A DNA stretch of 64,000 nucleotides from Euglena gracilis (Eukaryota > Euglenida > Euglenophyceae > Euglenales). Shown in pieces: positions 41,111 to 64,000 of this stretch (position 1 is the stretch's first letter; each line of letters begins with the position of its first letter). The position numbers were made by a program, and so were the translations under genes. The notes under the pieces are model-generated. The model saw nothing but the letters and a program-made list of their open reading frames with translations, ran no database searches and was not told the origin of the DNA. Where the stretch lies: positions 6,380,504 through 6,444,503 of the forward strand of contig CP154957.1 in assembly GCA_039621445.1 (NCBI GenBank), given 5' to 3'.

Positions 41111-42574
41111 ACCGCCTTGAATCATACAGCGAAGAAAAGGTGGCATAGGTTACCCCCCCCCCCCTGTGCCCACCAACCAGCCCAATATACCGACCACCCC
41201 CTGGTAGGGGGTTGCAGGCAGGCATCCTTTTATAATCCAAAAAGTTATCTTTTTTTTGGTTTTTCTTTTAGCTTCTTCAGCTTTTTTGAGGTTTTTTCTT
41301 TCAATCATTTTGAGAATTTTTAAGAATTTTTAAGGCGTCTATTTTCCAAGGGTGGTCAATGAACCATCCTGGCATCGAACCAACGTCGGTCCAGGTTGAA
41401 TACTTTAAACTCCCACAGCACATTTTTTTTGAGTTTTGAGTGCACAGACAATGTTCCAGTGATGCCAGAAATCATTTTTTATTATGTTGGCTTGTTTTTG
41501 CCGAGATCTTGCGCCTCCTTTTTTCTCTCCCGGAATTGAACATTTTTTCGAGGACGAAGGTTTGGAGGGTTTTTTTACGGGTTTTTTTTCAAGGCACCTA
41601 CAAACAAATGATGTATGGTTGTACGTCACGAGCATACAATCACTTAGTCACTGGCTGACCCCCCTGGGGTGGGTGACTGACCCCCTGCAAATTTTTAGTA
41701 CATTTTTTTTACTGACCCCCGGGGGTCAGTAAAAAATTGTATGGTCCCCCTGGTCAGGGGTTGCAGGGTGGGCAGGGGCGCAAGTAACAAAAGAACAAAA
41801 ATAAGAAATTTTGGACAATCAAAATTGAGTGGGGGAGAAGAAAAGGGGAAAATTATAATAAGAAAAGTGCAAGCAACCAGAAAAAGTTAAAGAAAGTTGG
41901 TGAAAAAAAATTGCAAAGGAATTTTTTTGGGGAAAACATTTTTGTTGTTGTTTGCAGATAATTTTCTGAGTGAAGACAGGGATCCCATAAGTTAATACAA
42001 GTTTTAAATTTATTTTCTGAACATACAAAAACGATTCACACAATGAGTCCCAATAATTTTTTCCAAAATATTCCAAAACGTTTCTCCCCAAATAACACCC
42101 ACAAGGACCCGACTTCGGCCACCAAACAACATCCCCCCACTTTCTCACTCACACATCACGAAAAATTATTTCAATTTGCACAGTATTTGCACACACTTGT
42201 GCACATGAACTTGAACACATTTTCCAGGAGCTACAAAAGATATTTCAAAAATTATTTCAAAACAGAAACCTGTCGAACAGGTTGAACCCAAAGTTATCTG
42301 GCACGAATTGGCTGATGAAAATTCCCGCCAAATGTTGTTCCCCCCAAACGATGTCCCCCTCGAGATGCGCTTTGTCCAATGAAATATGTGGGTGTGGGTG
42401 TGGGTGTACTTTTTGGACAAAGGTTTGGCAAAATTCTCAAAAAATTTCGGAGCAAACTGGCGCCAGAAACCTTTTTTGACCTTTTTTCGAGAGGGCCGGG
42501 AACCCGGGAGTGGTTCGGACCCCCCCCACATTCAGCCGTGAAAAGATTTCTTATATCAGACCCTGCCACACCCA

Positions 42575-42642
42575 CAACATCCACACCCACACCCACACCC
42601 ACACCCACACCCACACCCACACCCACACCCACACCCACACCT
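42575..42642. repeat. CCCACA hexanucleotide microsatellite
   Basis: About 11 units of cacacc/acccac. A shorter gtgggtgtgggt tract lies at 42390. Frames through it (TPTPTP, VGVGVG) are spurious. Confidence 0.95.
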
Positions 42643-43686
42643 GCCCAAAATGGCATTTTGTCAATTTGGGGGGTGCAAAGTTTCGTCCCATTCCCAGCGC
42701 CTGGCCAAGAATTGTTCATTTTGGCTGTGCTACTATTTAAATAGGGGAGGGGCAGGGTATGAAGTGAGCGGTGGTTTTGCTGGGGGGGTCAGACCCCCCC
42801 CCCACCCTCCCGGGGGAATATTATTTGGGGCGTTGTGCCTTCGATCGACAGATTGTTCTGCATTCATGAAAACCATGATTTGTGTCTTTGCCAATTGCTT
42901 ATGCACGGCCGACCCCCCCCCTCGGACTGACTGGTTTTTTCAAAGTGACTGACTGGTTTTGGGCCCAAACCCCCTTCCCCCCCCCCCCGGGGGTCGACCA
43001 GGGGTGGGCAAAAGTTGCTTGAGTGACCCCGGTGCCAAAAGCGCTGGGGAAAATTTTTGGCCTAAAATGGCCTAAAGTGACTGGACAGTGGCCAGTTTTC
43101 CTGAGTGGCCGACCCGGGGGGGGGTAGTGACTGACTGGTTTTTCGAAGAGTGGAGTGACCCCCCCCCCTCTCCGGGGGGTCGGTAAAAAATTGTATTGTC
43201 TTTGCATATCAAGCCTTTTCAAAGTTTGTTTCATATGAAAACAGCATTGAAAAAAAACCTCTTGAAAAAAACGTTTTTTATTTCGTTTTTGGGAGGGTTC
43301 TTTTTAGAGCGGTTGAAGTACAACAATTGGGCTTGTGGTCCTGTGAGAGCTTTAGAAGTTTTTTTTTGTAGAAAAGGAGGTCAAATTCCCTAAGAAATGC
43401 CCTGATATGCACGATGTGAGAAGAGAAGCCTGATCTCCAATGTTGGGCACCTTGGCTCAGATACAATTCAGCAAGTTCTCAGATATGCAACGTTTTTGCG
43501 GGCACGTGCTAGGTGTCGACCTGTCCCGGCCCTGCTGTAATCTTTGCAAACACCTCAAAAAGGGTGATGAATTTCAGCAAGGAGTATTGACAACAGTGAA
43601 AAAAAATTTTAGTCGAGGAGTGGTGTTTCTGAGGAATTCCCGACCCTCCTCCAGCGCTCTTTGGACGTTGGCGAGTGAATGCCTAG

Positions 43687-60269
<16,583 letters not shown>

Positions 60270-60279
60270 TCGGGCTGGC

Positions 60280-62280
60280 CCAGCGCCGGCCAGCAGCACT
60301 CGTCAACTGGCTTCAGCGTACCACGCATCGTGCGAAGTGGGCATGGCACTGCATTTGCAAGGGTTTGCCATCAGAAGTGTCAAATGCTGCAGTCTTGCGC
60401 ACAGGAACTCGTGATCCCAAATTCAACCTCCTGGTCAGGAGTTGGCATATTTTGCCGAATGGTGATTTTATGGTATATTTTTGCACCACAACGCTGTATC
60501 CCTCCGAAGTCGAACCTCCCCAATCCTGTCCCAACACTTTGGTGAGAATCTGTTGAAGGTAAGATGTCAACTTTCCTTGTCGAAACAGCTCATCACTGCA
60601 AAAAAGTTTAATAAAAATACCCCCCCTCTCAGGCGGCCAAACTCGCACTTGCACTTGCATCTTGCATCGCACTTGCATCTGCACGTGCATCTGTGTGATT
60701 CTCTTTGTTCTGTTTGAAACTCGGCTTTGAACCCCCCCCTGGCCTTTCGGCCCCACGGAGACCCTCCACGGTGGAACCTGTATCGTTTGCCGCTGAATTA
60801 GGAATTCCATCCTAATTTAACAATGGTGCCATTGCCAGTCAGGCAGCACTTGCCGAGGTTGAGAAACACGCAATTTGACCGAAGTCATGTTGCTTTCACC
60901 CTTTGGACAAAAAAATTCTTCGGTACTTCGGGGTGATGCATTGATGGGCCAGTCCACAGGTTTTGTCAAATGACAGCTTTCCCAGGGCAGTCTGCAAAAG
61001 CACAATACTGAAAAAACAATAAAAACCGCCTTCAATTCATCCCTGCCAAAGGGGTTGGCTGGGTTGAAGTTTAACAATAAAAAAACTGTTTTTAAAGTTT
61101 GGGTTGATGAACAGTGCCCAAGAATGCTGGCTACGTACGGTCTTATTTTGGGATTTTTGTTTGACCGACCCGGGCCCGATGTTGAATCGTTTGAATTCAA
61201 ACTTTTTTTTCACAAGCTGAAATTTTGTGCATCGGTGTCAGGCCGTTGCTCAAGGGTTTGCAGCACCCCCCCCCCCCCCCCGGGGGGGGGGGGGGTTGGT
61301 GCAGTTAGTCAAAAGTTTGGCTTAGTGAACCTTCCCCCTCCCTGGGGGAGGGTCTACTAGCAGGGCAAGCTGGTGGAAATTTTTTTCCATTGACCGGCGC
61401 GAAGCGCCGAAAAAATTTTCTGGGCCCGAAACAAAACTGGCCCCCAAACAAATAATGCCCATTCTTGACCATCTTTGGGAATTTTTTTTGGAACAAAATC
61501 TGCCAAAAAAACCCATTCAAAACCTCATTTCCACCTTGGCGCGCAGTGCCGGAGGAATTTTTTTCCCAGCCAAGGGACTCCGGACCCCTGGGGACCAGCT
61601 AGTTTTGGGTGAATTGGTGATGGTCCGAGGATGCCAACAATCCTTTTTTCCCCAAAGTCGACCTGTTTTCGCTAAAATATGGCCATTTCTTTGCATTTTC
61701 CCATATGGATTTTTAATTATTGTATTGGGATTTTTTTTTCTTTGCCCAGGACCACTCTGCATGGAGGTGCTTTTTTGGGATATTAAAAATCCTGGCACTG
61801 GTTGAAGATGATGAAGAAGATGCTGAAGGCCCCAAGAGACAATTGCTGAGGGGGTTCATTTCATGCCGTTGCTGAAAATGGGCGGAAAAACTGTCAGGTC
61901 CGAGGCGCCGAAATTTTTTTTGTGTTCCTCTCTTCTCTCAAATCAAATTTACGACCCCCCCGCCCTCTTAATTGTGTGACCCCCCCCCCCCCCCCCCTTA
62001 GCTGAGCATTTGGGGGTCCTTTACGGGGGGGGGGGGGGAAGTTTGGCCCTAGAGAAAATATGTACAGACAAATTTCGCGGAAGAAAATCCCGCAAAATAT
62101 TTCCGGACATTTTTAAGGAATCCCGCGAAATTTGTCGCCCGCGAAATTTGTCGGCCGCGAAATTTGTCGGCCGCGAAATTTGTCGCCGCAAAATTTGTCT
62201 GGCACAAAATCCCCCCCCCCCCCCGGTAGACCACCGGTGTGCTCAAATAAAGGGGGGTAGTGGTAACCTTGGACAGGAGG
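60280..62280. other. Downstream of HPD, no gene recognised
   Basis: Contains a long G/C palindromic run (61266-61297), a cggcgcgaagcgccg core (61396) and a ggtccgaggatgccaac repeat copy (about 61620). At 62045-62200 reiterated gcgaaatttgtcggcc units. No gene. Confidence 0.6.
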
Positions 62281-62287
62281 CAGACTG

Positions 62288-63626
62288 CAGGGGGGGGGGG
62301 AAATTATGCGGTCCGCATTATTCCGCATTTTTCCGCATTTCCGCATTATTCCGCATTTTCCCGCATTTTTCCGCATATTTTCCGCATTTTTTTTGTAAAT
62401 TTTCCGCATTTTTCCGCATTTTCGCATTTGACCGCATTTTTTCCGCATTTTTTTGTATAATTTCCGCATTATCCCGCATTTTCCGCATTTTTCCGCATAA
62501 TTACCGCATTTTTTCGCATAATTTCCACATTTTTCCACATAATTTCCGCATTTTTTGTGATTTTTTTTACGTTTCAGGTCAACTACAAGGTTCATTGTTT
62601 CCCCAAGTTTGATGAAGTCTGACCGCTCTTTTGAAGGGCAAGGATGGATGGACGTTGTATGTTTCCAGAAAGGGTGGATGTTCATTCGTGGTTTTCACAT
62701 ACCATTGTTGCCCCACTCGCTTCTTTAATCGATGATTTGTTTGCCACATATTCTTTGCTGAAATGTTTTTCAAAAGGGTCCTAGTTCAGGTGCAAGCCCA
62801 GTTTCTGCGTGATATGTTCATCAGAGTTTTGAAATCGTTGCAGGACGGTTTGAATGTTTGCTTTGAGAAAAGCAAGGAACAAATTGAGTTTTACCGTCAA
62901 CTTCGCGTGCTCAACCCAAATAATTTGCCTCTTATGTCATCAGCTCCCACAGATTACTCAGCGTTGCGTTTGGACGGATGTGATGAAGATTTCATACAAT
63001 ATTTGCAATGCACAAAAAGGGATATTGACGGCACAGAGGAGTTAATTGAATGGTGGAAGACGCACCGGCCATCTCTTTTTCGTGAACGTGTTTTGTTTCT
63101 GGTTTCCACCCCGGTCGCCACTTCAAGTGTGGAAAGGTTTTTTTCCGTTTGTGGACAGCTGGATGCCGATCAGTGGGCTTTGTCACAAAATGCACGGAGG
63201 TTGGAGTTTATGCTTCAATTTAATGGTGATTTGTCTGGGCGTTTCACCTCCCTCTGACCTGTTCGCATTGTTTATTTGCGTCCGCGTCTTTTGAACAATG
63301 GACATACTGCCGCTGAACATTTTTATTGTGCTTTGTTTTTCCATTGCATTTTGGTGACTTCTGGCAAGCTTGGGCATCGGCGATGGAAATCAAATAGCAT
63401 CGGGACCCTGCATATTGTGAGGTAGAAATATATCTGTCCTCTCCATGTGACCTGGGACTCCACAGAATTTCGGCATGTTTTCCGCATTTTCCGCATTTTT
63501 CCGCATATTTTCCGCATTTTTTTTCCGCATAATTTCCACATAATTTCCGCATTTTCCCGCATTTTTCCGCATAATTTCCGCATTTTTTTCCCCGCCTGCC
63601 AGACCGCATAATTTCCCCCCCCCCTG
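62288..63626 (+). mobile_element. hAT element with 25-bp TIRs and C-terminal transposase ORF
   Basis: Ends are CAG plus a G run plus AAATTATGCGGTC on the left and the exact complement on the right. The flanks carry cagactg directly repeated (62281-62287 and 63627-63633), or 8 bp gcagactg if the terminal G is shared. Subterminal arrays of ttccgcat lie near both ends (62320-62560 and 63480-63600). The internal ORF (62763-63257) has the hAT dimerisation region. At 1.34 kb it is an internally deleted copy without the N-terminal catalytic part. Confidence 0.8.
62763..63257 (+). pseudogene. hAT transposase C-terminal (dimerisation) fragment
   Basis: An open frame of 164 codons ending in TGA at 63257. 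EELIEWWKTHRPSLFRERVL then FLVSTPVATSSVERFFSVCG match the hAT dimerisation domain (W......P.L......L..P..S...ER.FS..G). The end LDADQWALSQNARRLEFMLQ corresponds to the final helix. It lacks the DDE-containing upstream region, so it cannot be a full transposase. The upstream frame near 62690-62760 (VAPLASLIDDLFATYS) may be a further remnant. Confidence 0.75.
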
Positions 63627-64000
63627 CAGACTGAGTGCCGTATGGGTGCTTGATTTGATTTGGTGCAGTTCCCTGGCGGGTTGAGCATCTCATACGACTG
63701 GCAGTATTCATTGAATGCTGGCCGTGCACATCCCTTGCTCTCCGTTGTGGTGGGCTGAGGCCGTTGGGACTTGTTATCAAGGTCCTGCCTATGTTGACAG
63801 TGCTCCAGCGACATCTTCAGCATTCCTTCAGCCACTCCCTCTCCCAGTACATGCAACCCACCCACCCACCCACCAAACCAGGGGTTGCTTTGGAAAATTT
63901 GACCCCCAGGGGGGGGGTCCAAAAGCGCCAGGCATAAAAAATGGGCGAAAATGGATAGGAAAAAAGCTGTCCAGGACATGTTTGTGTCAGAACAATACAT

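Larger units (their letters stand above)
37930..43430. other. Intergenic region between HGD and HPD
   Basis: HGD ends at 37929. Contents: microsatellites (38337, 42575), cccaaataacacccc repeats (39255-39330, 39610-39690), a gtcgaccgaccatgtcgacc cluster (40065-40100), a MITE (40452-40766), ctgacccccggggtcagt palindromes (41655-41730) and ctgactggtttt repeats (42925-43145). No convincing gene; two doubtful exon-like frames are listed separately. Confidence 0.6.

Noticed and set aside
42294-42744. Frames with TPTPTP and VGVGVG repeats
   Set aside because: Artefacts of the CCCACA microsatellite.
62280-62600. ORFs made of ttccgcat repeats
   Set aside because: Subterminal repeat array of the hAT element, not coding.

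Overview
This is nuclear DNA of a repeat-rich unicellular eukaryote, most likely a euglenid (Euglenozoa). The best evidence is in the introns. Three recognisable genes (CLPB/SKD3-like, HGD, HPD) can be stitched together by homology. Many of their introns have no GT-AG ends and instead follow the pattern exon|NNNCAG...CTGNNNNN|exon, with the two intron ends complementary to each other. As I recall, this is the signature of euglenid nonconventional introns. Ordinary GT-AG introns occur in the same genes. Degenerate TTAGGG-type telomere-like tracts, common G/C homopolymers and dense small transposons fit a large protist genome. The species cannot be named from sequence alone.

Layout. (1) 0-15 kb, minus strand: a CLPB/SKD3-type AAA+ disaggregase gene. 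Its start is at 14966 and its 3' end lies beyond my recognition, left of 4045. A large intron holds a decayed retroelement (4.6-7.6 kb) with reverse transcriptase motifs, an OTU protease domain, a J domain, a GEAKNPGP motif and CCCH zinc fingers. A hAT-type element lies at 2635-3606. (2) 15-38 kb, plus strand: homogentisate 1,2-dioxygenase (HGD), head-to-head with CLPB across about 135 bp. Nine coding exons are recognised over about 23 kb, and at least one or two small exons are not located. Its introns hold foldback palindromes, a 1.3-kb TIR element with a PHD-like finger, two copies of a transposase/recombinase-like element, and a hAT-type element nested in a remnant of a third copy. (3) 38-43.5 kb: no recognised gene, mostly repeats. 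(4) 43.7-60.3 kb, plus strand: 4-hydroxyphenylpyruvate dioxygenase (HPD), eleven recognised exons, nearly complete. (5) 60.3-64 kb: repeats and a hAT element carrying the C-terminal transposase dimerisation region.

HPD makes homogentisate from 4-hydroxyphenylpyruvate and HGD opens the homogentisate ring, so two consecutive tyrosine-catabolism genes lie in tandem on one strand. CLPB shares the HGD promoter region but has no known role in this pathway.

The most interesting signal links introns to transposons. The window carries many hAT-like MITEs with CAGG...CCTG ends and 8-bp target duplications. The nonconventional introns have the same CAG...CTG ends and are cut 3 nt outside on the left and 5 nt outside on the right. 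Since 3+5 = 8, this is exactly what would remove a hAT insertion plus one copy of its duplication.
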